The notes: generated from the letters alone by a model not told the origin. A DNA stretch of 64,000 nt from Anabaena sphaerica FACHB-251 (GCF_014696825.1 NZ_JACJQU010000003.1:1-64000); one strand, 5' to 3'; shown: positions 25,190-36,040, counted from the stretch's first letter. Numbers and translations: made by a program.

Positions 25190-25838
25190 TAATGTACTCC
25201 CTAGCTTTTACTACTTACTTAATTTAAGCATATTTTCCATATCCCCTGCCAGTGATATAAGTTTTTAGTTACTTCGGTTTAGTTAACGTGTAAGTAATAT
25301 AGCAATCCTAAATGAGTTATGAACAAGAAGATCCCGGACTTCTTTAAGGAGTCCTGTATCTAAGCCTCTCAGCGTTTGCGAATCAAATAGGATTGCTAGA
25401 GATCAGGAATTAAACATAAATATAAATAATTTAATCAGGATGAAAACATGATGGATTATTTTTATACAATGTCTAATCTTTGGACTCCTGAATTGTGAAA
25501 ATATTGATCGTTGATTTATCCTTGACAAAAAACCGAGATTATATTATAGCAAGTCTATTTTCGTCAAAATCACAAATTTTAATCAAATAATAATTAACAA
25601 ATAATCAATTAATAATCAATTAATAATCAATTAATAGCTAGATCATATTCACTTCTTAACCTCTAAATGAAATCCTATTTATTGTGATATCAAAAAATAA
25701 TCAGTCCATGTAAATCTTTCTAAAACCGTCATAGAAAGAAAGGTTGATGCAACTTTCGGTTTATAGTTTTGAGCCTTTGTTGTTACAGCTTTTGCGCTGA
25801 TTTATTAGTAATTATTGCCAAGAAAATTGAAGAATTTG
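25190..25838. other. 649-bp intergenic region with tandem repeats and a possible Pho box
   Basis: The region separates the divergent CHAT and PhoX-like genes. It contains a degenerate half of the GATCCCCGACTTCTT hairpin family (about 25330-25362), and the widespread motif TATAGCAATCCTAAATGAG near 25296 (another copy near 34139). About four copies of the AT-rich unit TAATCAATTAA lie at 25597-25637, with one exact CTTAACCT at 25655-25662. I see no gene in it. Confidence 0.7.
25655..25662 (+). promoter_or_regulatory. Possible Pho box half-site upstream of the PhoX-like gene
   Basis: The octamer CTTAACCT matches the repeat unit of cyanobacterial PhoB (SphR) boxes. Neighbouring positions at 11-bp phase (AATGAAAT) match poorly, so this is a weak candidate. 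It lies about 180 bp upstream of the start codon. Chance occurrence of one such octamer is plausible in AT-rich DNA. Confidence 0.3.
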
Positions 25839-28019
25839 ATGCATATTAATACACCATTCGATACAACCCAACCCGCACAAGTTAAAGGTTTGAACGGTTA
25901 TACAGTTGACCCTATTTTTACTGTTGGTGAAACCATTAATGGTTATACCCCACCAGGTATTCTTGATGGTACAGGTGCTTTTGAACTCAACGAAACCACA
26001 GTTAGAATCTTGGTTAACAGCGAACTGAGCAGCAACGTAGGTTATGAATATACCCTGGAAAGTGGTGCTTCATTACCTGGTGCAAGAATTAGCTATTTTG
26101 ACATTGATAAAAGTACCCTGAAAATAGTTGATTCAGGTCTAGCTTATGACACCATTTACAACCGTGCTGGTGAAATTGTAGACGAAGCTTCTGACTTAGA
26201 ATTTGGTGGTATTGACCGCTTTTGTTCTGCCAACTTAATGGAAGCCAACCAGTTTGGTGCTGGTATGGGTTTTGCGGATACCATCTACTTTGCTGGTGAA
26301 GAAACCGACGGTGGTACAGAATTTGCCTTGGATGTACAAACAGGTGAACTGTGGGCTGTACCCTGGTTAGGTCGTGCGGCTTGGGAAAGCGTCACCGAAC
26401 TAGACACTGGTAACACTGATCAAGTAGCCCTGTTAGTAGGAGATGATCGCGGTGCTGCACCATTAATTCTCTATGTTGGTAACAAAAATGTTAATGGTGA
26501 TGGCAGTTTCTTAGATCGTAATGGACTAGCTGACGGTAAATTGTATGTTTGGGTTGCCGATGATGCCGCAGATGCCGCAGATGCTATTGAAGCTGATCCT
26601 AGAGATTTTAATGGCAGTGGTAACAACACAAACGGTAAATTTGTGGAAATCGACCACTATCGCCCCGACTTAGCTGGTACTAATGGTTACGATGCTCAAG
26701 GTTTTGCCGATCAAGCTAAACAGGATGCGTTAGCTGCGGGAGTAGGTGCTTTCTTGTTCTCTCGTCCTGAAGATGTAGCCACCAACCCCTTTGATGGTAC
26801 TGAAGCTGTTTTGGCTTCCACTGGTCGTACTGGTATTTTCGATGATGCTGATACCTGGGGTACAACTTATAAAATAGATGTTGACTTTGGCGCAACTGAA
26901 ATCACCGCAAACCTTAACATCCTCTACGATGGTAACGACGACGGTAACAAAGATTTTGGATTGCGGAGTCCTGATAACTTAGACTGGGCTGATAATGGCA
27001 AAATCTATGTCCAAGAAGACCGCGCCATTGGTGCTGACCTATTTGGTGCAACTTCTGGAGAAGAAGCTTCTATCTGGAGTATTGACCCATCAGCCGCAGA
27101 TCCTGCTGCAACTGCAACCCGTGTAGCACAAATTGATCGCTCTGGTGTACCTGTCGGCCAAACTGATTCTAGCCCTACAGATATTGGTAACTGGGAATCC
27201 TCCGGTATTCTCGATGTTTCCGAACTGTTTGGTAACGCTCCTGGTACACAGTTCATCATTGATACCCAAGCTCACAGCCTTCGTGATGGCGATATTATTA
27301 ATAAACCCGGTATTGATACCGATGGAGATGGCACAGTTGAAGCTAGTGACAACTTGGTGCAAGGTGGCCAGTTAGCTTTCTTAGTTACTCCTAATGCCTC
27401 TTTGATTCAAGATTCTCAATTGGTATCTGGTTCTACTGGTGCAGATACTTTGACAGGTGGTATTGACTTTGATGGGGTCAATGACATCGTGTTCACAGGT
27501 GCTGGTAATGATGAAGTCGATGTTCCCTTTGGTAGTAATCTAGCAGGAGACAACCGCATCTTTACTGGTAGCGGTGCAGATGTTATCTATGTGGGCGATC
27601 GCGATCGCTCTTTTGGTGGTAGTGGCAATGATGAAATAGACGCTACAGATGCTACTGACTACCGTCTCTCTGGTGGTGCTGGAAATGATATCTTCTACCT
27701 GGGTGCAGATGGTCGTGCTTTAGGTGGTGATGGTAATGATCAATTCTATGTCCAAGAAGGTGGCGGAAATTTAATTTCCGGTGGTGCTGGTGCTGACCAA
27801 TTCTGGATCGTGACTGGAGATTTACCTGCTACTGCTAATACCATCGTTGACTTTGAGATGGGTACTGATGTTTTAGGTATTAGCGGTCAAGGTGCTGGTT
27901 TTGATTTCAGCGACCTAACTTTGAGCGGTGACAGCATTATGATTGGTGCAACAACCGTGGCTATGTTGAATGGAATGAATACGACTGGTTTGACTGCTGC
28001 TAATTTCGCTTTTGTTTAG
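25839..28019 (+). CDS. PhoX/DUF839-like secreted beta-propeller protein with RTX-like C-terminus
   Basis: This 726-residue protein has no N-terminal signal peptide. Residues ~1-520 resemble PhoX-type (DUF839) phosphatases: the stretch after ICSANLME-like RFCSANLMEANQ reaches YFAGEETDGG, then GELWAVPWLGRAAWE, VALLVGDDRG and DRNGLADGKLYVWV. Acidic EE and Asp/Gly-rich loops would bind calcium and metal. Residues ~530-726 form the Gly/Asp-rich module ([14 protein letters not shown]...GADQFWIVTGD...) shared with three other proteins here, a likely type I secretion region. Predicted role: extracellular phosphomonoesterase. The start is the ATG at 25839; a TTG at 25815 is less likely. A PhoX activity call is moderate, because catalytic residues were not mapped. 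Confidence 0.72.
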   Translation: MHINTPFDTTQPAQVKGLNGYTVDPIFTVGETINGYTPPGILDGTGAFELNETTVRILVNSELSSNVGYEYTLESGASLPGARISYFDIDKSTLKIVDSGLAYDTIYNRAGEIVDEASDLEFGGIDRFCSANLMEANQFGAGMGFADTIYFAGEETDGGTEFALDVQTGELWAVPWLGRAAWESVTELDTGNTDQVALLVGDDRGAAPLILYVGNKNVNGDGSFLDRNGLADGKLYVWVADDAADAADAIEADPRDFNGSGNNTNGKFVEIDHYRPDLAGTNGYDAQGFADQAKQDALAAGVGAFLFSRPEDVATNPFDGTEAVLASTGRTGIFDDADTWGTTYKIDVDFGATEITANLNILYDGNDDGNKDFGLRSPDNLDWADNGKIYVQEDRAIGADLFGATSGEEASIWSIDPSAADPAATATRVAQIDRSGVPVGQTDSSPTDIGNWESSGILDVSELFGNAPGTQFIIDTQAHSLRDGDIINKPGIDTDGDGTVEASDNLVQGGQLAFLVTPNASLIQDSQLVSGSTGADTLTGGIDFDGVNDIVFTGAGNDEVDVPFGSNLAGDNRIFTGSGADVIYVGDRDRSFGGSGNDEIDATDATDYRLSGGAGNDIFYLGADGRALGGDGNDQFYVQEGGGNLISGGAGADQFWIVTGDLPATANTIVDFEMGTDVLGISGQGAGFDFSDLTLSGDSIMIGATTVAMLNGMNTTGLTAANFAFV

Positions 28020-28079
28020 TAAAAGACAGCATTCATAAAGACAGCATTCATTTTAAATTTTTGACTTTTAAAAGGTCTC

Positions 28080-28122
28080 AGATCCTCGATTTCTCTAAGA
28101 AGTCGGGGATCTTATTTTTTTA
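28080..28122 (+). terminator. Rho-independent terminator after the PhoX-like gene
   Basis: AGATCCTCGATTTCT pairs, with some G-U pairs, with AGAAGTCGGGGATCT and is followed by TTATTTTTTT. The arms belong to the dispersed GATCCCCGACTTCTT family, so a repeat appears to have been used as a terminator. Confidence 0.75.
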
Positions 28123-28216
28123 ACTAACCACAGAGGCACAGAGAACACAGAGAGAAGAAAAAAATGCTTAATTTTTAATGCTTAATTTTTAAAGTTAATT
28201 ATGAACTATGATTTAT

Positions 28217-28257
28217 TTTAACCTTTTGTTTTACCTAAGTTATTTCTATCTTAATCT
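28217..28257 (+). promoter_or_regulatory. Candidate Pho box upstream of the GDPD/phytase-like gene
   Basis: Octamers at 11-bp steps read TTTAACCT (28217), GTTTTACC (28228), GTTATTTC (28239) and CTTAATCT (28250). The outer two match the cyanobacterial CTTAACCT unit at 7 of 8 positions and the inner two match poorly. The site lies about 130-170 bp before the start. The rest of the 369-bp gap has AACCACAGAGGCACAGAG-type dispersed sequence (28132-28160) and no gene. Confidence 0.38.
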
Positions 28258-28388
28258 TTTTATGAAAATATCACTTATTGGTACTTGTTAAAGTTTCTCA
28301 TTGTGCTTTTTTAGTGAGTGAATACTGAGAAATTTAATAGTACCCAAAAGTAAAAATCAAAAACATCAAAAACAGAGATATTAAATAT

Positions 28389-31300
28389 ATGGTTCAAAAT
28401 GTTGAATTGATTGGTTTTTCTTCTCTCCCTGCTGATAGTTTTGCTGAGGGTCCAGAATCAGGAAATGGTATTTCTGGTAATGGTAGAACCGGACCCTTTC
28501 CCGGACAGCCAATACAAGGTTTTAGCGGTGTACAATTTGCAGATGATAAGAGTTTTTATTTTCTGTCAGATAATGGTTATGGGGCAAAAAACAATAGTGC
28601 AGATTATTTACTGCGTATCCATCGGGTAGATCCTAATTTTCAGGGGACAGAAAATGGTGACGGTACTGTTAATACTTTAGGTTTCATTCAACTTTCTGAC
28701 CCTGATAATAAAATTCCGTTTTCAATCGTTAATGAAGGAACTACGGCAAGATTATTAACTGGTGCAGACTTTGATATTGAATCATTTGTGATTGCCAAAG
28801 ATGGTTCAATCTGGATTGGTGAAGAATTTGGTCCTTATCTATTACATTTTGATGCTACTGGCAAATTGTTAGATGCACCTATTCCTACACCTAACACAAT
28901 CACACTTAATACATTAACTGGTGAAGCGCCAATTGTCATTGGACACAGAGGTGCTAGTGGTGAACTACCAGAACATACTCTGGGATCTTATAAGTTAGCA
29001 ATTGAACAAGGTGCAGACTTCATTGAACCAGACTTGGTTTCTACTAAGGATGGTGTGTTAATTGCCCGTCATGAACCAATGCTTGATGACACTACCAACG
29101 TAGCAGAAGTTTTTGGTGCAGACCGCAAAACTACCAAGATGCTGGATGGTGTAGAAGTCACTGCTTATTTTGCTTCTGACTTTACTTTAGCAGAAATCAA
29201 AACACTAAAGGCAAAAATGCCTCAAGGTTTCCGCACTCAAGTGTTTAATGATTTGTATGAAATTCCTACTTTTGCGGAAATCATTGAATTGGTTAAACAG
29301 GTAGAACTAGATACAGGTCGCAAAATTGGCATCTATCCAGAAACTAAACATCCAACTTTCCACGATAATCTGAATCTATCTTTAGAAGAACCGCTGTTAG
29401 CAACTTTAGAAGCAGCAGATTTTACTGATCCTAGTCGGGTGTTTATCCAATCTTTTGAAGTTGCTAACCTCAAAGAACTGAATGGCAAAACGGATATCCC
29501 TCTAGTTCAATTATTAGATGCTTATGATGTCAATCTTGATGGTTCTCTGCAAGAAGTTCAACCTTATGATTTCGTGGTTAGCGGTGATATCCGCACCTAT
29601 GCAAACTTACGAACAGTCGCAGGTTTAGCAGAAATTGCTACCTATGCGGATGGTATTGGCCCCTGGAAACGGATGATTGTTTCTGTCAAGGGTGTGGATG
29701 CTAATAATGATGGTGTAGCGGATGATGTCAATGGTGATGGTGCAGTTAACGATGCTGATAAAACTCTAACTGCCCCTACTACTTTAGTCCAAGATGCCCA
29801 TGCTGTGGGTTTGCTGGTACATCCCTACACCTTCCGTAATGAAGGACGCTATTTAGCTTCAGATTATAATGGCAACCCAGCGGAAGAATTTAAACAGTTG
29901 ATCAATTTGGGTGTTGATGGCTATTTTACCGATTTTCCAGGTACAGGTGACTTAGCACGCGACCAAATTACCAGTTCATTTGTAAGATCGCCCCAAAACC
30001 CTGATGTTCTAGCTAAAACCGAGTTTAACACCTTAGATGGTAATGCACCTTTAGTAATTGGTCACAGAGGTGCAAGTGGTTCACGTCCAGAACATACCTT
30101 AGCAGCTTACAAATTAGCGATCGCAGATGGGGCAGATTTTATTGAACCTGATTTGGTAGCTACCAAAGACGGAATTTTGATCGCACGTCATGAAAACGCC
30201 TTAGCAATTCTCAACGCTGATGGTACAATCAACCGCACGGACACCAGCACTGATATTGCTACCCGTCCAGAATTTGCAGACCGTTTCACCACCAAAATCA
30301 TTGATGGTCGTACTATCAGAGGTTGGTTTACTGAAGATTTAACTTTAGCAGAAATCAAAACCCTAAAAGCGATAGAAAGACTACCAGACTTACGGGGAAC
30401 AGAATACGACAATGACAACTTAGAAGTTCCCACCCTCACAGAAATCATTGATTTAGTCAAACAGGTAGAAACAGAAACAGGTCGCAAAATCGGTATTTAT
30501 CCAGAAACCAAACACCCCACCTATTTTGCGACTGAAGGTAAACTTCTAGACGGAACAACCCCAATTAATACCAATTTAGGGCAGTTGCTAGTTAACACCT
30601 TAGTTGCTAATAACTTTACTGATCCAAAACGGGTATTTATCCAGTCTTTTGAAGTAGGCAATCTCCAAGAACTCAATGATGTGATCATGCCAGCGGCAAG
30701 TATTGATCTACCACTAATTCAATTATATGGGGGAGCAACACAAAGACCTTATGATTTTGTAGTTAGTGGTGATATTCGCACCTACGGCAATCTTACCACT
30801 CCCGCAGAACTAGCTAAAATTGCCGAGTATGCCTCTGGAATTGGACCCAGCAAGCGTTTAATTATTCCTGCCAACACAGTAGATAATAATGGTGATGGTC
30901 AACCAGATGATCTCAATGGTGATGGCACAATTAACGAAGCTGACCGAGTTCTTGGTACTCCCACAACTTTAGTCCAAGATGCCCATGAAGCAGGTTTGCT
31001 GGTACATCCCTACACCTTCCGCAATGAAGGACTGTTTCTGGCATCAGACTACAACGGTGATCCAAAAGCTGAATATGAGCAGTTTATCGAATTGGGTATT
31101 GACGGCTATTTTACCGACTTCCCCAGTACAGGTGACTTGGTGCGTGACCAATTCGTAGGTGAAACTGTTGTTTCCAACCTTGGTGGTTCCAGAGGGTTTG
31201 AAGGGATGGCTATTAGTCCCGACCAAAAAACCTTATATCCTTTACTGGAAGGAACCGTTTTTGGTGATCCTATAGGTTCACTGAGAATCTATAAATTTGA

Positions 31301-32357
31301 TGTCGCTTCCCAGCAATACCAAGGATTACAGGGTTTCTACCGCATGGAAAGCCCCAGTCATGCTATTGGTGATTTCACAGTCATTAATAACAATGAGTAC
31401 CTGATCATAGAAAGAGATGGTGGTCAAGGTGACGCGGCTAAATTCAAAAAAATCTACAAAGTTGATTTGTCGAAAAAAGACGCTAACGGCTTTGTTGAGA
31501 AAGTGGAAGTAGCTGACCTCCTCAACATCCAAGACCCCAACGACCTCAACGGAGATGGCAAAACGACATTTGACTTCCCATTTGTCACCATTGAAGATGT
31601 ATTAGTTATTGACGAAAAAACCATTTTGGTGGCCAATGACAATAACTATCCTTTCTCTGTTGGTCGTGGTCCAGATATCGACAACAACGAAATCATCATC
31701 CTCAAATTAGATCAAACCCTCAACCTAGCTGCGGGTGTAGGTCAACCGGCAAAAGACCTGGTTACAGGTTCACCAAACGCAGATATATTGATAGCTGGAA
31801 CTGACTTTGATGGTATCAGTGACATAGTTTTCACAGGTGCTGGCAACGATGAAGTAGATGTTCCCTTTGGTGGTAATCGCGCAGGTGACAACCGTATCTC
31901 TACTGGTAGTGGTGCTGATATTATCTATGTGGGTAATGGCGATCGCTCTTTTGGTGGTAGTGGCAATGATGAAATAGACGCTACAGATGCCAGTAACTAC
32001 CGTCTCTCTGGTGGTACAGGCAATGATATCTTCTACCTGGGTGCAGATGGTCGCGCTTTAGGTGGTGAAGGTGACGATAAGTTCTACGTCCAAGAGGGTG
32101 GTGGTAACTTACTCTCTGGTGGTGCTGGTGCTGATCAATTCTGGATACTCACAGGTGATTTACCCAGTGCTGCTAATACCATCGTTGACTTTGAGATGGG
32201 TACGGATGTTTTAGGTATTGGTGGTCAAGGTGCAGGTTTTGACTTCAGTGACCTGACCTTAAGTGGTAATAGCATTATGGTAGGTAGCACAACTGTTGCA
32301 ATTCTGACAGGAATGAATACTACCAGCTTGACTGCTGCTAATTTCGCTTTTGCTTAA
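28389..32357 (+). CDS. Phytase-like esterase with two nested GDPD domains and RTX-like C-terminus
   Basis: This 1322-residue secreted multidomain protein starts (residues ~1-175) as an esterase-like-activity-of-phytase propeller ([20 protein letters not shown]). It is interrupted by two complete glycerophosphodiester phosphodiesterase domains (about 180-530 and 552-925). Each has GHRGASG-x2-PEHT, IEPDLV and the third-motif His in IARHE, so both look active. Each also holds a calcium-loop insert ([30 protein letters not shown]). The propeller resumes at ~927 ([15 protein letters not shown]), and residues ~1123-1322 are the shared Asp/Gly-rich export module. Predicted reaction: hydrolysis of extracellular glycerophosphodiesters to glycerol-3-phosphate, plus a possible phosphoesterase. 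No signal peptide; type I secretion inferred. Confidence 0.88.
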   Translation: MVQNVELIGFSSLPADSFAEGPESGNGISGNGRTGPFPGQPIQGFSGVQFADDKSFYFLSDNGYGAKNNSADYLLRIHRVDPNFQGTENGDGTVNTLGFIQLSDPDNKIPFSIVNEGTTARLLTGADFDIESFVIAKDGSIWIGEEFGPYLLHFDATGKLLDAPIPTPNTITLNTLTGEAPIVIGHRGASGELPEHTLGSYKLAIEQGADFIEPDLVSTKDGVLIARHEPMLDDTTNVAEVFGADRKTTKMLDGVEVTAYFASDFTLAEIKTLKAKMPQGFRTQVFNDLYEIPTFAEIIELVKQVELDTGRKIGIYPETKHPTFHDNLNLSLEEPLLATLEAADFTDPSRVFIQSFEVANLKELNGKTDIPLVQLLDAYDVNLDGSLQEVQPYDFVVSGDIRTYANLRTVAGLAEIATYADGIGPWKRMIVSVKGVDANNDGVADDVNGDGAVNDADKTLTAPTTLVQDAHAVGLLVHPYTFRNEGRYLASDYNGNPAEEFKQLINLGVDGYFTDFPGTGDLARDQITSSFVRSPQNPDVLAKTEFNTLDGNAPLVIGHRGASGSRPEHTLAAYKLAIADGADFIEPDLVATKDGILIARHENALAILNADGTINRTDTSTDIATRPEFADRFTTKIIDGRTIRGWFTEDLTLAEIKTLKAIERLPDLRGTEYDNDNLEVPTLTEIIDLVKQVETETGRKIGIYPETKHPTYFATEGKLLDGTTPINTNLGQLLVNTLVANNFTDPKRVFIQSFEVGNLQELNDVIMPAASIDLPLIQLYGGATQRPYDFVVSGDIRTYGNLTTPAELAKIAEYASGIGPSKRLIIPANTVDNNGDGQPDDLNGDGTINEADRVLGTPTTLVQDAHEAGLLVHPYTFRNEGLFLASDYNGDPKAEYEQFIELGIDGYFTDFPSTGDLVRDQFVGETVVSNLGGSRGFEGMAISPDQKTLYPLLEGTVFGDPIGSLRIYKFDVASQQYQGLQGFYRMESPSHAIGDFTVINNNEYLIIERDGGQGDAAKFKKIYKVDLSKKDANGFVEKVEVADLLNIQDPNDLNGDGKTTFDFPFVTIEDVLVIDEKTILVANDNNYPFSVGRGPDIDNNEIIILKLDQTLNLAAGVGQPAKDLVTGSPNADILIAGTDFDGISDIVFTGAGNDEVDVPFGGNRAGDNRISTGSGADIIYVGNGDRSFGGSGNDEIDATDASNYRLSGGTGNDIFYLGADGRALGGEGDDKFYVQEGGGNLLSGGAGADQFWILTGDLPSAANTIVDFEMGTDVLGIGGQGAGFDFSDLTLSGNSIMVGSTTVAILTGMNTTSLTAANFAFA

Positions 32358-32522
32358 AAAGGCATAGCATTTGTTTGTAATTTTTGACTTGCAAAAAGTG
32401 GCGTTGCTGATTAAGAGTATGATTTTGTTTCACGCAGAGGCGCTCCAGTCACAGAGAGTAAGAGTTTGAAATCATTGATTTTTCAATTTCATACCCTAAT
32501 TCAGCAACGCCCAAAAAGTCTC

Positions 32523-32558
32523 ATATCCTCGACTTCTTAGAGAGGTCGGGGATATTTT
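32523..32558 (+). terminator. Rho-independent terminator of the GDPD gene
   Basis: ATATCCTCGACTTCT pairs with AGAGGTCGGGGATAT and is followed by TTTT. It is another member of the dispersed hairpin family used at 28080. The remaining 402-bp gap to 32759 holds a CACGCAGAGGCGCTCCAG-type repeat (32432-32465) and no gene. Confidence 0.65.
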
Positions 32559-32759
32559 CATATCATGTCCGACTGTGAGCTTCGCTGCTCGTTGAAGATA
32601 CAAGTATGATTACGCCATCTGTGCAACAATCGGAAAATTCTCTAACCAGACGCTATCAAAATTAACATTCACAATTTCTCACTAAACAAGAAAAGTAATA
32701 TAATTCCCCTTTAACTCCTGTGCATATCAGGGGAACTATTTATTTTCAAAATCAAATCT

Positions 32760-34049
32760 ATGACAAATAAAACTACATCTCTTTCCCCTTGGCTTTATAT
32801 ACCCACCCTTTATTTTGCGGAAGGGATACCTTACATGATTATTAACGCAGTATCTGTCATTTTCTACAAGAAACTGGAAGTAGATAATGCTCAAATTACT
32901 TTTTGGACAAGTCTAATCAGTTTTCCTTGGATTTTGAAAATGTTTTGGTCGCCATTTGTAGATATTTACTCAACAAAAAGAAAATGGTTGCTGACAATGC
33001 AAATGATCATGTTTTTTTGTTTGAGTTTTTTATCTTTATCTTTTCATCTTCCTAATTTTTTCTTTATATCTCTAGGAATATTAACCATTGCGGCATTTAT
33101 TTCTGCTACCTATGATATTGCCACAGATGGCTTTTATATGCTGGCTTTACACCCAGAACAACAAGCTTTGTTTGTGGGAATTCGCTCATTGTTTTATAGA
33201 TTTGCAATTTTATTTAGTACAGGATTTTTAGTATTTTTAGCAGGTTATCTAGAAGAATCAACTCAGAATCTTCCTTTAAGTTGGAGTATTGTGATCGGGA
33301 TAGCTGCTGTCATTTTTGCATTTTTATTTGTTTTTCATCTAGTCATTTTACCAAAACCAGAATCAAATAATAAAAACTTAGAATCAAATCCAGCAACAAA
33401 TATAACTAATATACCTTTTCTAAAGATTATTGTTTCATATTTTAGACAACCCAAAATAGTAATAATATTAGCGTTTATTTTGCTTTACAGATTTGGTGAA
33501 GCAATGTTACTCAAAATAGCTTCTTTATTTTTATTAGATAAACCCGAACTTGGAGGATTAGGTTTATCTACCCAAGAATTTGGTTTAGTATACGGTACAT
33601 TTGGGGTTATATCTCTCATTTGTGGGGGAATTTTAGGAGGTTTATTAATTGCTAACTTTGGTTTAAAAAAATGTCTATTACCTATGGCCTTAGCATTAAA
33701 TTTACCTGATATTTTTTATGTATATATGGCTTATGCTAAACCACCAATAAAATTTGTCTATCCTCTAGTTTCCCTAGAACAATTTGGCTATGGTGTAGGA
33801 TTTACAGCTTTTACCGTCTATTTAATGTATGTTTCTAAAGGAGAACATAAAACTTCACATTTTGCCATATCTACGGGATTAATGGCTTTAGGTTTGATGA
33901 TACCAGGAGCCATTAGTGGACAAATTCAACAAGCATTAGGATATCCATTGTTTTTTGTGTTAGTTTGTTTGGCAACTATTCCAGGGATGTTAACTATATT
34001 TTTTATTCCTTTACCTTCAGAAACGGAAAATAATCGCCAAGTAAATTAA
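32760..34049 (+). CDS. MFS transporter, AmpG/PAT-like
   Basis: This 429-residue inner-membrane protein has about 12 hydrophobic helices. The opening YIPTLYFAEGIPYMIINAVSVIF and the loop KMFWSPFVDIYSTKRKW are typical of the AmpG/PAT branch of the major facilitator superfamily, whose members import muropeptides, siderophores or acyl-CoA. The substrate cannot be told. Its position inside the organophosphate island could hint at uptake of a hydrolysis product. However, known glycerol-3-phosphate MFS permeases belong to a different branch. The gene is monocistronic, with an AGGGGAACT purine stretch ~30 bp upstream. Confidence 0.82.
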   Translation: MTNKTTSLSPWLYIPTLYFAEGIPYMIINAVSVIFYKKLEVDNAQITFWTSLISFPWILKMFWSPFVDIYSTKRKWLLTMQMIMFFCLSFLSLSFHLPNFFFISLGILTIAAFISATYDIATDGFYMLALHPEQQALFVGIRSLFYRFAILFSTGFLVFLAGYLEESTQNLPLSWSIVIGIAAVIFAFLFVFHLVILPKPESNNKNLESNPATNITNIPFLKIIVSYFRQPKIVIILAFILLYRFGEAMLLKIASLFLLDKPELGGLGLSTQEFGLVYGTFGVISLICGGILGGLLIANFGLKKCLLPMALALNLPDIFYVYMAYAKPPIKFVYPLVSLEQFGYGVGFTAFTVYLMYVSKGEHKTSHFAISTGLMALGLMIPGAISGQIQQALGYPLFFVLVCLATIPGMLTIFFIPLPSETENNRQVN

Positions 34050-34312
34050 TGTTGTAGAATGGATACTGCCCATCTGATTTTCAGAAATATTTTGTTGAAA
34101 TAGTGTGAGGTTTTCATTTATTTAAGCATTTTGGATTATATAGCAATCCTCAATGATACGTGAGAGTTCTAGAAGCCTCAAATGCTTATAAAATAAGGAT
34201 TTTTGTCTACGTGTTTTCTCATGTTTAGGGTAGGACTGCTATATTATTTTAAGACCAACAACTAGTTTTCATGCGTTAAAAATACCAATGAGTGATTAAA
34301 GGAAACGTTAAA

Positions 34313-34630
34313 ATGTCAAGAGTTGCAGGAATCCATGTTATTTGTGAAGACAGACTTAGAGTGGAACGATTAGATAATGGGTATTTCAGAAGTGGTCATT
34401 GGTGGGTGGCGAAAAAACATATAACTAAACAAAAATTAGATAAAGGTATTTATTTTGCACTTCATGAAACTAAACAAGAATTATCTTATTTACAAGGAAT
34501 AATTGAAGATTGGGAACAATCATCAGAAGATCCAAAAAGAATTATTTTTAAAATTAAAGCTATGAGTGAACAAATGGAATGGAAAGGTAAGGGAGCAGGG
34601 GAAAAAGGTTATTTATGGCTGGATGATTAA
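34313..34630 (+). CDS. Conserved hypothetical protein, 105 residues
   Basis: This small soluble protein has a basic, aromatic-rich N-terminal half (RVERLDNGYFRSGHWWVAKK) and a helical C-terminal half. The frame is open from a GTG at 34292. The ATG at 34313 (MSRVAGIHVICED) follows AAAGGAAACG at good distance, so it is preferred. No family is recognised. It precedes the GlcNAc-kinase-like gene on the same strand with a gap of ~95 bp, and a functional tie is only possible. Confidence 0.65.
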   Translation: MSRVAGIHVICEDRLRVERLDNGYFRSGHWWVAKKHITKQKLDKGIYFALHETKQELSYLQGIIEDWEQSSEDPKRIIFKIKAMSEQMEWKGKGAGEKGYLWLDD

Positions 34631-34725
34631 CCTGCTGCCGTCAAATCAGGGTGAAACCTTAATTTTTCATGGGCTGTAACCTTGAAAATTAATCAATTTA
34701 TCCGATAGTGATGAAAGAGGGTTAT

Positions 34726-35697
34726 ATGAATTGTATTTTGGGTATTGATGGCGGCGGTAGCAAAACTATTTGTATCATTATGGATGATGCTGCTAAGATT
34801 CTAGGAAGAGGTGAAGCAGGTGCATCTAATTATCAAAGTATGGGGATAGAAGCCGCCCAATCACAAATTCAATCTGCAATTCATCAAGCAACAATTACAG
34901 CCTTAAATCACATAAATAATATTAATATTATCGCTATTTGTTTGGGGTTAGCAGGTGTTAGTCGTCCAGAGGATATGGAAGTAATAAAAGCTATAGTCAG
35001 TAAATTGCAAAATAGCAAAGATATCCTACCCATTACCTGGGAATTACAACCATCTCATATTGTTATTTGTCATGATGCTTTAATTGCTTTAATGGGAGGA
35101 GTTGGTGATGCTGTGGGTATTGTGGTAGCAGCCGGAACGGGTTCTATCGTGTTTGGACGAAATCATCAAAGAGAAACTAAACGAGTCGGTGGTTGGGGGT
35201 ATATTTTAGGGGATGAAGGTAGCGGCTATAAAATAGCTGTTGCTGGAATGCAAGCTGCACTAAAAGCTTATGATGGACGTGGTAAACCAACAAGTCTTGT
35301 GGAGAATTTGCAACAGCATCTTGGTTTAGAAAGGATGGAAAACTTAATAGAGGTGATATATCGAAAAGGATGGGGTGTAAAAGAAATAGCAGCTTTAGCG
35401 CCAATTGTTGATCAAGCAGCTAGTGAAGGTGATAAAATTGCTAATAGCATTATTGATGAAGCTATTAAAGAATTGGTAATAGCTACTTCTACAGTTATGG
35501 ATCACATTTTTGATTCTAATCAGGTTGTGGAAATTGTGAGTACAGGTAGTATTTGGTTGGGAAAATGTGGGTTACGGGAAAGATTTGTTAACTCTATTAT
35601 TGATCAGTATCCTTTGGTAAATGTAATTTATCCCCGCTATGAACCAGCTTATGGGGCGGGTTTGTTGGCATTAAAGGCTTTATCTGGTAATTGGTAG
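34726..35697 (+). CDS. BadF/BadG/BcrA-type ATPase, N-acetylglucosamine kinase-like
   Basis: This 323-residue ASKHA-fold sugar kinase has phosphate loop GIDGGGSKTICIIMDD (residues 6-21), GASNYQS, a second phosphate motif AAGTGSIVFGRN and VGGWGYILGDEGSGY. The last motif is characteristic of GlcNAc kinases in this family. The predicted reaction is ATP-dependent phosphorylation of an amino sugar, as in cell-wall sugar recycling. An upstream AmpG-like transporter fits loosely with such a role. The ATG at 34726 has AAGAGGGTT at a good distance. In-frame starts at 34708 (GTG) and 34711 (ATG) are alternatives. Confidence 0.85.
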   Translation: MNCILGIDGGGSKTICIIMDDAAKILGRGEAGASNYQSMGIEAAQSQIQSAIHQATITALNHINNINIIAICLGLAGVSRPEDMEVIKAIVSKLQNSKDILPITWELQPSHIVICHDALIALMGGVGDAVGIVVAAGTGSIVFGRNHQRETKRVGGWGYILGDEGSGYKIAVAGMQAALKAYDGRGKPTSLVENLQQHLGLERMENLIEVIYRKGWGVKEIAALAPIVDQAASEGDKIANSIIDEAIKELVIATSTVMDHIFDSNQVVEIVSTGSIWLGKCGLRERFVNSIIDQYPLVNVIYPRYEPAYGAGLLALKALSGNW

Positions 35698-35789
35698 TTA
35701 TATTAAACACGGTTGGGAAATGGAGTTTTACAAAATTACGAAAAGCCTAGATGCGTAGAGGTTTAATGGGTTATCTGTTAGCTTTCACA

Positions 35790-35905
35790 CCCGCCCGGAA
35801 ATCAATTTCCGGTCTCATAGCTCAAGTGCGTTGAAACGCACTCTTTTTAAACTCAAAATAGAAGAACTAGACCACAAATAGTCGGTTTTAACCGACTTCA
35901 GCTAT
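35790..35905. repeat. Hairpin-rich dispersed repeat
   Basis: Successive short palindromes CCGGAAATCAATTTCCGG, AGTGCGTTGAAACGCACT and GTCGGTTTTAACCGAC are joined by CATAGCT-type spacers. This architecture is common in Nostoc-type genomes. A related hairpin (AGTCGGCTTGAGCCGACT) lies at 49082. Confidence 0.7.
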
Positions 35906-35950
35906 AAGAGGTTGTTTGAAAAGTATTAGATGAAACCAATAATCTTCAGC

Positions 35951-36040
35951 AACCTAACCCCCCTTCCCCCCTTCCCTACGAGGGAATGGGGGTTTCAAAG
36001 CCTCTCCCCGCGTCGGGGAGAGGTTTGGAGAGGGGTTTAT
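35951..36040. repeat. CCCCTTCCC/GGGGAGAGG palindromic repeat, second copy
   Basis: CTAACCCCCCTTCCCCCCTT, CCTACGAGGG and CCTCTCCCCGCGTCGGGGAG form two strong hairpins. They match the interior of the element at 15840-15925 and the sequence at 53408-53480. Here the repeat is flanked by CCTCTTATAG/GAGGTTGTTTGAAAAG-like arms. No gene is in the 444-bp gap between the GlcNAc-kinase-like and dus genes. Confidence 0.8.
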
